From NCBI RefSeq assembly GCF_002531725.1, contig NZ_NWSQ01000004.1:310001-374000 (forward strand): a stretch of 64,000 bases of DNA, read 5' to 3'. The translations under genes were made by a program, and so were the position numbers. A model generated the notes under the pieces. That model saw only the letters and a list, made by a program, of their open reading frames with translations, made no database searches and had not been told where the DNA came from. Within the stretch, counting starts at the first letter, position 1, and each line of letters begins with the position of its first letter. Positions 44,879 to 54,141 of this stretch are shown here, piece after piece. Source of the DNA: Rhizobium sp. L43 (GTDB lineage Bacteria; Pseudomonadota; Alphaproteobacteria; Rhizobiales; Rhizobiaceae).

Positions 44879-45125
44879 TTTTCTTCGCAAAGCCATGCAG
44901 TTTCCAGTGGTCAGACATGCAGCTTCAGGCAGCTTGGGCGGATTTGTCGCGACATCGTTGCATCTGCTTGATAATGTCCGCGCGCGACGCGTCGAATTGC
45001 CTCTGTAAATCTCTTGCGCCGGGGCGTCGGCTGCGCTAACCACGGCTTGTTGCAACGCACGTTCGCTTGCCGGGCATTTGCCCAAATGCGCCGCCTGGCG
45101 CCTCCGGCAAGCAGGGATGAACATG

Positions 45126-45491
45126 ATGACTGAACTGCTCAGTTCTTATATTCCGATCGCCATCTTCATCGGTATCGCGCTCGTTATCGGCCTGGCGCTG
45201 CTCATTGCGCCGTTCGCCGTCGCTTTCAAAGCGCCCGATTCGGAAAAGCTCTCGGCTTACGAATGCGGCTTCAACGCGTTCGACGACGCCCGCATGAAGT
45301 TCGACATCCGCTTCTACCTCGTGTCGATCCTCTTCATCATCTTCGACCTCGAAGTCGCCTTCCTCTTCCCTTGGGCCGTTTCCTTCGGCGCCATCGGCTG
45401 GTTCGGCTTCTGGTCCATGATGGTCTTCCTCCTCGTGCTGACCATCGGCTTTATCTATGAATGGAAGAAGGGAGCCCTGGAATGGGAGTAG
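45126..45491 (+). CDS. nuoA: NADH-quinone oxidoreductase subunit A
   Basis: A 121-residue membrane subunit with three helices and the conserved loop [36 protein letters not shown], part of the quinone-site region of complex I. Three nearby ATGs exist (45117, 45123, 45126); 45126 gives the standard MTELL start with AGGGA upstream. Opens the 14-gene nuo operon. The 3' end overlaps nuoB by 10 bases. Confidence 0.96.
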   Translation: MTELLSSYIPIAIFIGIALVIGLALLIAPFAVAFKAPDSEKLSAYECGFNAFDDARMKFDIRFYLVSILFIIFDLEVAFLFPWAVSFGAIGWFGFWSMMVFLLVLTIGFIYEWKKGALEWE

Positions 45492-46066
45492 CCCCTGTGA
45501 GCAATCAGCCGCTCGTCGCCCAGCAGCCGAAGGGGATCATCGATCCCTCGACCGGCAAGCCGATCGGCAGCAACGACGCCTTTTTCGGCGAGATCAATAA
45601 CGAGCTTGCCGATAAGGGTTTTCTCGTCACCTCGACCGACGAACTGATCAACTGGGCCCGCACCGGCTCGCTGATGTGGATGACCTTCGGCCTTGCCTGC
45701 TGCGCCGTCGAGATGATGCAGCTGTCGATGCCGCGTTACGACGTCGAGCGCTTCGGTTTTGCGCCGCGCGCCTCGCCGCGCCAGTCCGACGTGATGATCG
45801 TCGCCGGCACGCTGACCAACAAGATGGCGCCCGCCTTGCGCAAGGTCTACGACCAGATGCCCGAGCCGCGCTACGTCATCTCGATGGGCTCCTGCGCCAA
45901 TGGCGGCGGTTATTATCACTATTCCTATTCGGTGGTGCGTGGCTGCGACCGCATCGTGCCGATCGATATCTACGTGCCGGGCTGTCCCCCCACGGCGGAG
46001 GCGCTGCTCTATGGCGTGCTTCTGCTGCAGAAGAAGATCCGGCGCACCGGCACGATCGAACGCTAA
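45482..46066 (+). CDS. nuoB: NADH-quinone oxidoreductase subunit B
   Basis: A 194-residue subunit that binds the terminal 4Fe-4S cluster N2 through Cys73, Cys74, Cys138 and Cys168 (ACCAVE, GSCANGG, PGCPPT), passing electrons to quinone. ATG 45482 overlaps nuoA. The sequence is complete and typical. Confidence 0.97.
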   Translation: MGVAPVSNQPLVAQQPKGIIDPSTGKPIGSNDAFFGEINNELADKGFLVTSTDELINWARTGSLMWMTFGLACCAVEMMQLSMPRYDVERFGFAPRASPRQSDVMIVAGTLTNKMAPALRKVYDQMPEPRYVISMGSCANGGGYYHYSYSVVRGCDRIVPIDIYVPGCPPTAEALLYGVLLLQKKIRRTGTIER

Positions 46067-46084
46067 GGGTTAAGGACAAGGCAT

Positions 46085-46687
46085 ATGAGTGAAGCCCTGA
46101 CTGAGCTTGCGTCCTACCTTGGCGAAGCGCGCGGCAATCTGATCGCCGCCTCGCAGCTGAAGTATGGCGAGCTGACGCTGACGACGATGGGTGAAAACCT
46201 GATCGCGCTGCTGACCTTCCTGCGCGACGACGCCAAATGCGGTTTCGTCAACCTGATCGATATTTGCGGCGTCGACTGGCCGCAGCGCGAACTGCGTTTC
46301 GACGTCGTCTATCACCTGCTGTCGCCGAAACAGAATCTGCGCATCCGCATCAAGGTCGCAACCGACGAAGATACGCCGGTTCCCTCGGCCTGCGCCGTCC
46401 ATCCCGGCGCCGACTGGTTCGAGCGCGAAACCTGGGACATGTACGGCGTACTCTTCACCGGCCATCCGGACCTGCGCCGCATCCTCACCGACTACGGCTT
46501 TGAAGGCCATCCGCTGCGCAAGGACTTCCCGACCACCGGTTTCGTCGAGGTCCGCTACGACGACGCCGCGAAACGCGTCGTCTACGAGCCGGTGGAACTC
46601 AAGCAGGAATTTCGCAACTTCGACTTCATGTCGCCATGGGAGGGGACGGAATATGTTCTCCCGGGGGATGAAAAGGCGAAACAATAA
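46085..46687 (+). CDS. nuoC: NADH-quinone oxidoreductase subunit C
   Basis: A 200-residue 30-kDa-type subunit of the peripheral arm. The signature [37 protein letters not shown] (starting near 115) is intact. It is separate from NuoD, unlike the fused enterobacterial NuoCD. The gap to nuoD is 487 bp, unusually large because a 450-bp inverted-repeat cassette sits there. Confidence 0.97.
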   Translation: MSEALTELASYLGEARGNLIAASQLKYGELTLTTMGENLIALLTFLRDDAKCGFVNLIDICGVDWPQRELRFDVVYHLLSPKQNLRIRIKVATDEDTPVPSACAVHPGADWFERETWDMYGVLFTGHPDLRRILTDYGFEGHPLRKDFPTTGFVEVRYDDAAKRVVYEPVELKQEFRNFDFMSPWEGTEYVLPGDEKAKQ

Positions 46688-46689
46688 AG

Positions 46690-47139
46690 GCGAATAGTGA
46701 GTAGCGAATAGCGAATAGTTGGAAGGGGCGGGCAGACGATAAACTCCTACAAGGATCTTAAGGTCTGGCAGATGGCGATCGATCTCGCGGTGGATTGTTA
46801 TCAGCTGACCAGAAAGTTTCCCAAGGAGGAGGTTTACGGCCTGACGGCTCAGATACGCAGGGCGGCGACTTCGATCGCAGCCAATATTGCTGAAGGACAC
46901 GGACGTGAAGTCACAGGAAGTTTCATTCAGTTTCTGCGCATCTCCCAAGGTTCGCTGAAAGAATTGGAAACGCATATGCTCATCTCTCATCGCATCGGCC
47001 TGATCGACGAGGGTGAGTTCAGGCAGATGACCGGAAAATGCGACGAGATCGGACGAATGATTCGAGCGTTGATACGGAGTCTCCAGGAGAAGTGATGAGA
47101 CCGAACGAAACTACTCGCTATTCGCCATTCGCTATTCGC
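46690..47139. mobile_element. 450-bp cassette with 31-bp terminal inverted repeats inside the nuo operon
   Basis: The left end (46690-46720) and right end (47109-47139) are inverted repeats matching at 27 of 31 positions, built from iterated GCGAATAG words. Between them is a single gene for a four-helix-bundle protein of the 23S-rRNA-intervening-sequence family. The unit fills the nuoC-nuoD gap almost exactly and is absent from standard nuo operons. No target duplication is obvious. In the nuo mRNA the ends would pair into a long stem. Confidence 0.8.
46772..47095 (+). CDS. Four-helix bundle protein (23S rRNA IVS / S23 family)
   Basis: 107 residues from the first ATG. The family core is clear: [22 protein letters not shown] (starting near 23) and [19 protein letters not shown]. 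Homologues begin about a dozen residues earlier with a YxDLxVWQ segment. Exactly that (SYKDLKVWQ) is encoded upstream, but the only in-frame candidate there is ATA at 46739, behind GGAAGGGG. So either ATA is used or the protein is N-terminally shortened. The family is known from rRNA intervening sequences; its function here is unknown. Confidence 0.8.
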   Translation: MAIDLAVDCYQLTRKFPKEEVYGLTAQIRRAATSIAANIAEGHGREVTGSFIQFLRISQGSLKELETHMLISHRIGLIDEGEFRQMTGKCDEIGRMIRALIRSLQEK

Positions 47140-47174
47140 TTGATAGGCAGCGCGTTTGGCACGGAGCACGCAGC

Positions 47175-48365
47175 ATGACCGAACATAACGTCCGCAACTT
47201 CAACATCAACTTCGGACCCCAGCATCCGGCGGCGCATGGCGTTCTTCGTCTTGTCCTGGAGCTTGACGGCGAAATTGTGGAGCGGGTCGATCCGCATATC
47301 GGCCTGCTGCACCGCGGCACCGAGAAGCTGATCGAGACCAAGACCTATCTGCAGGCCGTGCCCTATTTCGATCGGCTCGATTACGTCGCGCCGATGAACC
47401 AGGAGCATGCCTATGCGATGGCCGTCGAAAAGCTGCTCGGCATCGAGATCCCGATCCGCGGCCAGCTGATCCGCGTTCTCTATTCCGAAATCGGCCGCAT
47501 CCTCTCGCATCTCCTGAACGTCACGACCCAGGCTATGGACGTCGGCGCGCTGACGCCGCCGCTCTGGGGCTTCGAAGAGCGTGAAAAGCTGATGGTGTTC
47601 TACGAGCGCGCCAGCGGTTCGCGCATGCACGCCGCTTATGTCCGTCCGGGCGGCGTCCACCAGGACCTGCCGGAACAGCTCGTGCAGGATATCGGCGACT
47701 GGTGCGATCCCTTCCTGAAGGCGCTCGACGACATCGACAATCTGTTGACCGGCAACCGCATCTTCAAGCAGCGCAACGTCGATATCGGCGTCGTCTCGCT
47801 GGAAGACTGCTGGGCCTGGGGCTTTTCCGGCGTCATGGTGCGCGGTTCGGGCGCGGCCTGGGATCTGCGTCGCGCCCAGCCTTACGAATGTTATTCCGAT
47901 CTCGAATTCGACATTCCGATCGGCAAGAACGGCGACAATTACGACCGCTACCTGATCCGCATGATCGAGATGCGCGAATCGGTCCGCATCATGAAGCAAT
48001 GCGTCAATCGCCTGCTGTCCGATGCCAAGACCGGTCCGTTCTCGTCGATCGACGGCAAGGTCGTACCGCCGAAGCGCGGCGAGATGAAGCGCTCGATGGA
48101 AGCGCTGATCCACCACTTCAAACTCTATACCGAAGGCTACCACGTGCCGGCCGGCGAGGTTTACGCCGCCGTCGAGGCGCCGAAGGGCGAGTTCGGCGTT
48201 TATCTCGTCTCCGACGGCACCAACAAGCCCTATCGCTGCAAGATCCGCGCGCCGGGTTATGCGCATCTGCAGGCGATGGACTTCATGTGCCGCGGCCACC
48301 AGCTTGCCGACGTCGCAGCCGTTCTCGGCTCGCTCGACATCGTCTTCGGCGAGGTGGACCGCTGA
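47175..48365 (+). CDS. nuoD: NADH-quinone oxidoreductase subunit D
   Basis: A 396-residue 49-kDa-type subunit that shapes the quinone pocket with NuoB. It has [22 protein letters not shown] near the N terminus, HRGTEKL, and the C-terminal FGEVDR end conserved in the family. GGAG lies about 9 bases before ATG. Its TGA overlaps the ATG of the next small gene. Confidence 0.97.
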   Translation: MTEHNVRNFNINFGPQHPAAHGVLRLVLELDGEIVERVDPHIGLLHRGTEKLIETKTYLQAVPYFDRLDYVAPMNQEHAYAMAVEKLLGIEIPIRGQLIRVLYSEIGRILSHLLNVTTQAMDVGALTPPLWGFEEREKLMVFYERASGSRMHAAYVRPGGVHQDLPEQLVQDIGDWCDPFLKALDDIDNLLTGNRIFKQRNVDIGVVSLEDCWAWGFSGVMVRGSGAAWDLRRAQPYECYSDLEFDIPIGKNGDNYDRYLIRMIEMRESVRIMKQCVNRLLSDAKTGPFSSIDGKVVPPKRGEMKRSMEALIHHFKLYTEGYHVPAGEVYAAVEAPKGEFGVYLVSDGTNKPYRCKIRAPGYAHLQAMDFMCRGHQLADVAAVLGSLDIVFGEVDR

Positions 48366-48637
48366 TGCAGGCTCTGCCGCTTGCCGTCGCACTTCTTCTT
48401 GCGGCATCCGGGGTTTCGGCTCAGGAAGCCGACAGCCTCGGCACGCCGCTGGGCCGTAAGGAAGTGACGCCGCCGGCGGCGCAAACGTCCATGGGCGAGC
48501 TTTTGTCCAAGGGCTATCAGATCAAGGCTGCCATTCCGAACGGCAGCAAATTCGTAGTGTTTATGCAGAAAGACCAGTCGGCCTATGCCTGCGAAATGCA
48601 GTCTTTGACCGCTTCGCGGTGTGGAACCCTAAACTGA
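48365..48637 (+). CDS. Small secreted protein encoded between nuoD and nuoE
   Basis: A 90-residue protein with a Sec signal peptide (cleavage near residue 19, VSA-QE) and a mature domain of about 70 residues with two cysteines (YACEM, SRCGT). The start overlaps the nuoD stop (TGATG), so it is translationally coupled to nuoD and 16 bp before nuoE. A periplasmic product in a complex I operon is unusual. No family recognised. It could be an accessory or assembly factor, but this is inference from position only. Confidence 0.75.
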   Translation: MQALPLAVALLLAASGVSAQEADSLGTPLGRKEVTPPAAQTSMGELLSKGYQIKAAIPNGSKFVVFMQKDQSAYACEMQSLTASRCGTLN

Positions 48638-48653
48638 CAAGGCGTGAGGAAGA

Positions 48654-49820
48654 ATGTCCGTTCGTCGATTAGCCGAAGATCAATTTCAGCCTGCCGCATT
48701 CGCTTTCAGCGATGAAAATGCGGTCTGGGCGGACAAAACGATCCAGAAATACCCCGCCGGCCGCCAGCAATCGGCGGTCATTCCGCTATTGATGCGGGCG
48801 CAGGAGCAGGACGGCTGGGTCACGCGCGCGGCGATCGAAAAGATCGCCGACATGCTCGACATGGCTTATATCCGCGTGCTCGAGGTCGCGACCTTCTATA
48901 CGCAGTTCCAGCTGCATCCCGTCGGCACCCGCGCCCATGTCCAGGTCTGCGGCACGACGCCCTGCATGCTGCGCGGCTCGGAAGCGCTGATGTCGGTCTG
49001 CAAGAGCAAGATCCACGCTCATACCTTCGAGCGCAATGCCGAAGGCACGCTGTCCTGGGAAGAGGTCGAATGTCTCGGGGCTTGCGTCAACGCCCCGATG
49101 GTGATGATCGGCAAGGACACCTACGAGGACCTGACGCCCGAGCGTCTCGAAGAGATCATCGATGCCTTTGCCGCCGGCAATGGCGCCAGCATCAAGCCGG
49201 GCACCCAGATTGACCGGGTGTTTTCGGCGCCTGAAGGCGGCCCTACTTCGCTGACGACGGAAGAGCCGAAGGCACGGACGCGCGCCAAGAAGGCGGATGC
49301 CGAAACCATTTCGGCTCCGGTCGACGGCGCTCCGGTTCCGCCCTCCGAGGCTGCCCGCCCGAAGAGCACCGACGCGGAAACCAATGCTGCCCTGAAGACG
49401 CCGGCAACGGCGCCGAAGGCTGCGGCGAAGAACGCAAAGGCTGCACAAGAGCAGCCGATATCAGGCACCGCCGCCGCCGAACCGGCGCCTGCTGCTGCCG
49501 TCAAGGCCGAAGCTGCCCCGGCGGCAAAGCCTGCTTTGACCGACAAGAACCGTCCGGCCGGCATCGAAAAGCCCGCCGCACCGGATGATTTGAAGATGAT
49601 CTCGGGCGTCGGCCCGAAGATCGAGGCGACGCTGAACGAGATCGGCATCTTCACCTTCTCGCAGGTCGCGGGCTGGAAGAAGACCGAGCGCGAATGGGTC
49701 GACGGCTACCTGAACTTCCGCGGCCGCATCGAGCGCGACGACTGGGTCAAGCAGGCCAAGGCGCTCGCCAAGGGCGGCGAAGCGGAATATATCAAGGTCT
49801 TCGGCAAGAAGCCGCGGTAA
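48654..49820 (+). CDS. nuoE: NADH-quinone oxidoreductase subunit E with C-terminal HhH extension
   Basis: 388 residues, over twice the usual 160-180. Residues 1-165 are the normal 24-kDa subunit, binding the 2Fe-2S cluster N1a with Cys99, Cys104, Cys140 and Cys144. A low-complexity Ala/Pro/Lys linker (about 200-305) follows. Then comes a compact domain (310-388) with LKMISGVGPKIEATLNEIGI, a helix-hairpin-helix-type motif, and FRGRIERDDWVKQAK. The same domain recurs in the product at 51138. It works with NuoF at the NADH-entry end of complex I. Confidence 0.95.
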   Translation: MSVRRLAEDQFQPAAFAFSDENAVWADKTIQKYPAGRQQSAVIPLLMRAQEQDGWVTRAAIEKIADMLDMAYIRVLEVATFYTQFQLHPVGTRAHVQVCGTTPCMLRGSEALMSVCKSKIHAHTFERNAEGTLSWEEVECLGACVNAPMVMIGKDTYEDLTPERLEEIIDAFAAGNGASIKPGTQIDRVFSAPEGGPTSLTTEEPKARTRAKKADAETISAPVDGAPVPPSEAARPKSTDAETNAALKTPATAPKAAAKNAKAAQEQPISGTAAAEPAPAAAVKAEAAPAAKPALTDKNRPAGIEKPAAPDDLKMISGVGPKIEATLNEIGIFTFSQVAGWKKTEREWVDGYLNFRGRIERDDWVKQAKALAKGGEAEYIKVFGKKPR

Positions 49821-49830
49821 GAGGTGAAGC

Positions 49831-51135
49831 ATGTTACAAGATAAAGACCGCATCTTTACCAACATCTACGGCCTCAAGGACAAATCCCTGAAGGGCGCGA
49901 TGAGCCGCGGCCACTGGGACGGCACCAAGCAGATCCTCGAAAAGGGCCGTGACTGGATCATCAACGAGATGAAGGCATCGGGCCTGCGCGGTCGCGGCGG
50001 CGCCGGTTTCCCGACAGGCCTCAAATGGTCCTTCATGCCGAAGGAAAGCGACGGCCGCCCGCATTACCTCGTCGTCAACGCCGACGAATCGGAGCCCGGC
50101 ACCTGCAAGGACCGCGACATCATGCGCCACGATCCGCATACGCTGATCGAAGGCTGCGTCATCGCGAGCTTCGCGATGGGCGCCAATGCCGCCTATATCT
50201 ATGTGCGCGGCGAATATATAAGAGAGCGCGAGGCGCTGCAGGCGGCGATCGACGAGTGCTATGATTACGGCCTGCTCGGCAAGAACAACAAGCTCGGCTG
50301 GGACATGGACATCTTCGTCCATCACGGCGCCGGCGCCTATATCTGCGGCGAGGAAACAGCGCTGCTCGAAAGCCTCGAAGGTAAGAAAGGCCAGCCGCGC
50401 CTGAAGCCGCCATTCCCGGCCAATATGGGCCTCTATGGCTGCCCGACGACTGTCAACAACGTCGAATCGATTGCTGTTGCGCCGACCATCCTGCGCCGTG
50501 GCGCCGGCTGGTTTTCGGCCATCGGCCGTCCGAACAATGTCGGCACCAAGCTGTTCATGCTCTCCGGCCACGTCAACAAGCCGTGCACGGTCGAAGAGGA
50601 AATGGGCATCACCTTCCGCGAACTGGTCGACCGCCATGCCGGTGGCATCCGCGGCGGCTGGGACAACCTGCTCGCCGTCATTCCGGGCGGCGCATCCTGC
50701 CCGATCGTTCCGGCCAAGGACATTATCGACTGCCCGATGGATTTCGACGGCCTGCGCGGCGTCGGCTCCTCCTTCGGCACGGCCGCCGCGATCGTCATGG
50801 ACAAGTCCACCGACGTCATCAAGGCGATCGCCCGTATCTCCGCCTTCTTCAAGCATGAGAGCTGCGGTCAGTGCACGCCGTGCCGCGAAGGCACGGGCTG
50901 GATGTGGCGCGTGATGGAGCGCATGGCCAAGGGCAATGCCCAGAAGCGCGAAATCGACATGCTGTTCCAAGTGACCAAGCAAATCGAAGGCCACACCATC
51001 TGCGCGCTCGGCGACGCCGCCGCATGGCCGGTGCAGGGTCTGATCCGTAACTTCCGTCCCGAGATCGAAAAGCGCATCGACCAGTATACGGCGAGCGCGC
51101 TCGATCACGGTGCGGTTCTGGAGGCGGCTGAATAA
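49831..51135 (+). CDS. nuoF: NADH-quinone oxidoreductase subunit F
   Basis: A 434-residue 51-kDa subunit binding NADH, FMN and 4Fe-4S cluster N3. It has [19 protein letters not shown] (NADH/FMN glycine loop near 50), [19 protein letters not shown] and the cluster motif [11 protein letters not shown] with a later Cys in [13 protein letters not shown]. It sits 10 bp after nuoE. Complete and typical. Confidence 0.97.
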   Translation: MLQDKDRIFTNIYGLKDKSLKGAMSRGHWDGTKQILEKGRDWIINEMKASGLRGRGGAGFPTGLKWSFMPKESDGRPHYLVVNADESEPGTCKDRDIMRHDPHTLIEGCVIASFAMGANAAYIYVRGEYIREREALQAAIDECYDYGLLGKNNKLGWDMDIFVHHGAGAYICGEETALLESLEGKKGQPRLKPPFPANMGLYGCPTTVNNVESIAVAPTILRRGAGWFSAIGRPNNVGTKLFMLSGHVNKPCTVEEEMGITFRELVDRHAGGIRGGWDNLLAVIPGGASCPIVPAKDIIDCPMDFDGLRGVGSSFGTAAAIVMDKSTDVIKAIARISAFFKHESCGQCTPCREGTGWMWRVMERMAKGNAQKREIDMLFQVTKQIEGHTICALGDAAAWPVQGLIRNFRPEIEKRIDQYTASALDHGAVLEAAE

Positions 51136-51137
51136 TC

Positions 51138-51824
51138 ATGGTGGACAAGGCATCCGACGGCAGAAAGAAGGAAGAGGCAGCCGATTTCGCGGCCGGCTTT
51201 GGCCGGCTTGCTGCCGAGATGCTGGAAAATGCGCGGGCAATGCCGGTGCATCCGCTGATGGCGCATCCTGCCGCGGCCTTTGCCGCCGCGACGGCGATCG
51301 GCTTCGGTTTCTCGACCCAGATGGCAGGCGCCTTTTTCGGCGCCTTCCAGAGCGCGCTGGAAACGACCGGCAAACTTGCTGCCGCCCTCGATGACACGCC
51401 GCCGGACGCGCTGATGCCCGACGTCGAGATCCGGCCGGAGAATATTCGCCCTGCCGTCAAGGCTGTCGCCAAGCCGGCGGCCGAGGCCAAGCCTGACGTC
51501 GAGAAGAAGGCACGGCCGAAGCTGACTGTTGTCACACCGGTCAGCGAACCGGTCCCTGCTAGCCAGCCGAAGCCCGCCGTCAAGGCCAGGCCGGTTGCGC
51601 GGGCTGTTAAGGCCGACGATCTGAAGCTGATCGCCGGCATCGGCCCGAAGCTAGAGCAGGTGCTGAACGCCAGGGGTATTCGCAGCTTCGCGGAGATCGC
51701 CGCCTGGAGCGATGAGGAAATCGTCCGGCTCGATGCCGAGCTCGGCTTCAACGGCCGCATCGGGCGTGACGACTGGACTGGTCAGGCGAAGGTTCTGGCA
51801 GGACGGGGCCGCAGACGGAAATGA
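51138..51824 (+). CDS. HhH-domain protein paralogous to the NuoE tail
   Basis: 228 residues. The N-terminal half is helical (about 20-80), with a weakly hydrophobic HPAAAFAAATAIGFGFSTQM segment. An Ala/Pro/Lys linker (about 110-150) follows, then a C-terminal domain (about 155-228) with LKLIAGIGPKLEQVLNARGI and FNGRIGRDDWTGQAKVLAG, clearly the same domain as the NuoE extension. It starts 2 bases after nuoF, so it is an integral operon member. Function unknown; a role in complex I assembly or tethering is inferred from position and shared domain. Confidence 0.8.
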   Translation: MVDKASDGRKKEEAADFAAGFGRLAAEMLENARAMPVHPLMAHPAAAFAAATAIGFGFSTQMAGAFFGAFQSALETTGKLAAALDDTPPDALMPDVEIRPENIRPAVKAVAKPAAEAKPDVEKKARPKLTVVTPVSEPVPASQPKPAVKARPVARAVKADDLKLIAGIGPKLEQVLNARGIRSFAEIAAWSDEEIVRLDAELGFNGRIGRDDWTGQAKVLAGRGRRRK

Positions 51825-52047
51825 ATTGTCCGGCCGGATCAATCGGCCGGAAATAGGGCAGATCGGCGGACGGGCGGGGGCCTCAAGCTGCAGATGCCGG
51901 TGCGGGTTCCGGACCTGGAACGCGCGACAGAGAATTTGGGCGACATCAGCTGTCGGCAGGACGAAAGATCCGGCTTGGCAATGAGACTGTTGCAAAAATA
52001 GGTTTGTTTGCCGTCATCAGGCAAACGGGAAACAGGACTGAGCGACG

Positions 52048-54129
52048 ATGGCAAAACTGAAGATTGACGGCAACGAGATCGAAGTTCCGGATCATTTCAC
52101 GCTGTTGCAGGCGTGCGAAGACGCCGGCGCCGAGGTTCCGCGCTTCTGCTTCCACGAGCGGCTGTCGGTTGCCGGCAATTGCCGCATGTGCCTTGTCGAA
52201 GTGAAGGGCGGCCCGCCGAAGCCGCAGGCTTCCTGCGCCATGAGCGTGCGCGACATCCGCGGCGGCCCGAACGGCGAACTGCCCGAGGTCTTTACCAACA
52301 CCCCGATGGTCAAGAAGGCCCGCGAAGGTGTGATGGAATTCCTGCTGATCAACCATCCGCTCGATTGCCCGATCTGCGACCAGGGCGGCGAATGCGACCT
52401 GCAGGACCAGGCGATGGCCTTCGGCATCGACACCTCGCGTTATCAGGAAGACAAGCGCGCCGTCGAGGACAAGTATATCGGCCCGCTGGTCAAGACGGTG
52501 ATGAACCGCTGCATCCACTGCACGCGCTGCGTCCGCTTCACCACCGAGGTCGCCGGCATTTCCGAACTCGGCCTGATCGGCCGCGGCGAGGATGCCGAGA
52601 TCACCACCTATCTCGAACAGGCGATGACCTCCGAGCTGCAGGGCAACGTCGTCGACCTTTGCCCGGTCGGCGCGCTGACCTCCAAGCCCTTCGCCTTCAC
52701 CGCGCGCCCCTGGGAATTGAACAAGACCGAATCGATCGACGTCATGGATGCCGTCGGTTCGGCGATCCGCGTCGATACCCGTGGCCGCGAAGTCATGCGC
52801 ATCCTGCCGCGTGTCAACGAGGCGATCAACGAGGAGTGGATCTCCGACAAGAGCCGCTTCATCTGGGACGGCCTGAAGACCCAGCGCCTCGACCGACCTT
52901 ACGTCCGCCGCGACGGCCGCCTGCAGCCGGCCACCTGGGCCGAAGCCTTCGGCACCATCAAGGCCGCCGTCAGCGCCACCGCGGGCGACAAGATCGGCGC
53001 GATATCAGGCGACCTTGCTTCCGTCGAGGAGATGTATGCGCTCTCCGAACTGGTGAAGTCGCTGGGCTCGACCAACCTCGACTGTCGCCAGGATGGGGCG
53101 GCACTCGATCCGTCGCTCGGCCGTGCAAGCTACCTCTTCAACCCGACCATTTCGGGCATCGGCCAGGCCGATGCGCTCTTGATCATCGGCGCCAATCCGC
53201 GCTTCGAGGCGGCCATCCTCAACGCCCGCATCCGCAAGCGCTGGCGCCGCGGCAAGTTCCCGATCGGCGTCATCGGCGAGCCGGGCGAGCTGCGCTACAG
53301 CTATGATTACCTCGGTGGCGGTCCCGACACGCTGAAGGATCTGGTCGATGGCAACCATGCCTTCGCCGACGTCCTGAAGAACGCTGCCAAGCCGATGATC
53401 ATCATCGGCCAGGGCGCGCTGTCGCGCACCGACGGCGCCGGCGTTCTCGCCAGTGCGGCCAAGCTCGCCGGTTCGGTCGGCGCTGTTGTCGAAGGCTGGA
53501 ACGGTTTTGCCGTCCTCCATACGGCAGCCTCCCGCGTCGGTGGCCTCGATCTCGGCTTCGTGCCGGGGGCCAAGGGCGTCAACGCCGCCGAAATGCTGAC
53601 GGCGATGGACGTGCTCTTCCTGCTCGGCGCCGACGAACTCGACTTTGCCGCCAAGAAGGCCAAGCTCACCGTCTATATCGGCTCGCACGGCGATAACGGC
53701 GCGCATCATGCCGACGTCATCCTGCCGGCCGCAGCCTATACCGAAAAGTCCGGCACCTGGGTCAACACCGAAGGCCGCGTTCAGATGGGCAACCGCGCCG
53801 GCTTTGCGCCGGGTGATGCCCGCGAGGACTGGGCGATCATCCGCGCCCTGTCTGACGTGCTCGGCAAGAAGCTCCCCTTCGATTCGCTCAGCGAATTGCG
53901 CGTCCGGCTCTATGCTGCTTTCCCGCATTTCGCCGCCATCGACGAGATCGCCGAAAGCGATAGCGCCCAAATTGCCGCAGTTGCGAAAAAAGCCGGCAAG
54001 ATGAACAAGTCAGGGTTTGCGTCGCCGGTGAAAGACTTCTATTTGACGAACCCGATAGCGCGTGCCTCGGCTGTCATGGCGGAGTGCTCGGCATTGGCCC
54101 GCAACAACTTCAAAGTCGCGGCAGAGTAA
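52048..54129 (+). CDS. nuoG: NADH-quinone oxidoreductase subunit G
   Basis: A 693-residue 75-kDa subunit carrying several Fe-S clusters. The N-terminal 2Fe-2S ferredoxin domain (CFHERLSVAGNCRMCLVEV) is followed by HPLDCPICDQGGECDLQDQ, CIHCTRCVRF and a molybdopterin-oxidoreductase-like domain without cofactor. The 223-bp gap from 51825 has no gene and no clear signal. Confidence 0.97.
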   Translation: MAKLKIDGNEIEVPDHFTLLQACEDAGAEVPRFCFHERLSVAGNCRMCLVEVKGGPPKPQASCAMSVRDIRGGPNGELPEVFTNTPMVKKAREGVMEFLLINHPLDCPICDQGGECDLQDQAMAFGIDTSRYQEDKRAVEDKYIGPLVKTVMNRCIHCTRCVRFTTEVAGISELGLIGRGEDAEITTYLEQAMTSELQGNVVDLCPVGALTSKPFAFTARPWELNKTESIDVMDAVGSAIRVDTRGREVMRILPRVNEAINEEWISDKSRFIWDGLKTQRLDRPYVRRDGRLQPATWAEAFGTIKAAVSATAGDKIGAISGDLASVEEMYALSELVKSLGSTNLDCRQDGAALDPSLGRASYLFNPTISGIGQADALLIIGANPRFEAAILNARIRKRWRRGKFPIGVIGEPGELRYSYDYLGGGPDTLKDLVDGNHAFADVLKNAAKPMIIIGQGALSRTDGAGVLASAAKLAGSVGAVVEGWNGFAVLHTAASRVGGLDLGFVPGAKGVNAAEMLTAMDVLFLLGADELDFAAKKAKLTVYIGSHGDNGAHHADVILPAAAYTEKSGTWVNTEGRVQMGNRAGFAPGDAREDWAIIRALSDVLGKKLPFDSLSELRVRLYAAFPHFAAIDEIAESDSAQIAAVAKKAGKMNKSGFASPVKDFYLTNPIARASAVMAECSALARNNFKVAAE

Positions 54130-54141
54130 GGGCAGGGGACT

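Noticed and set aside
49834..51108. Long open frame antisense to nuoF (424 codons).
   Set aside because: Shadow of the nuoF coding bias, no family features.
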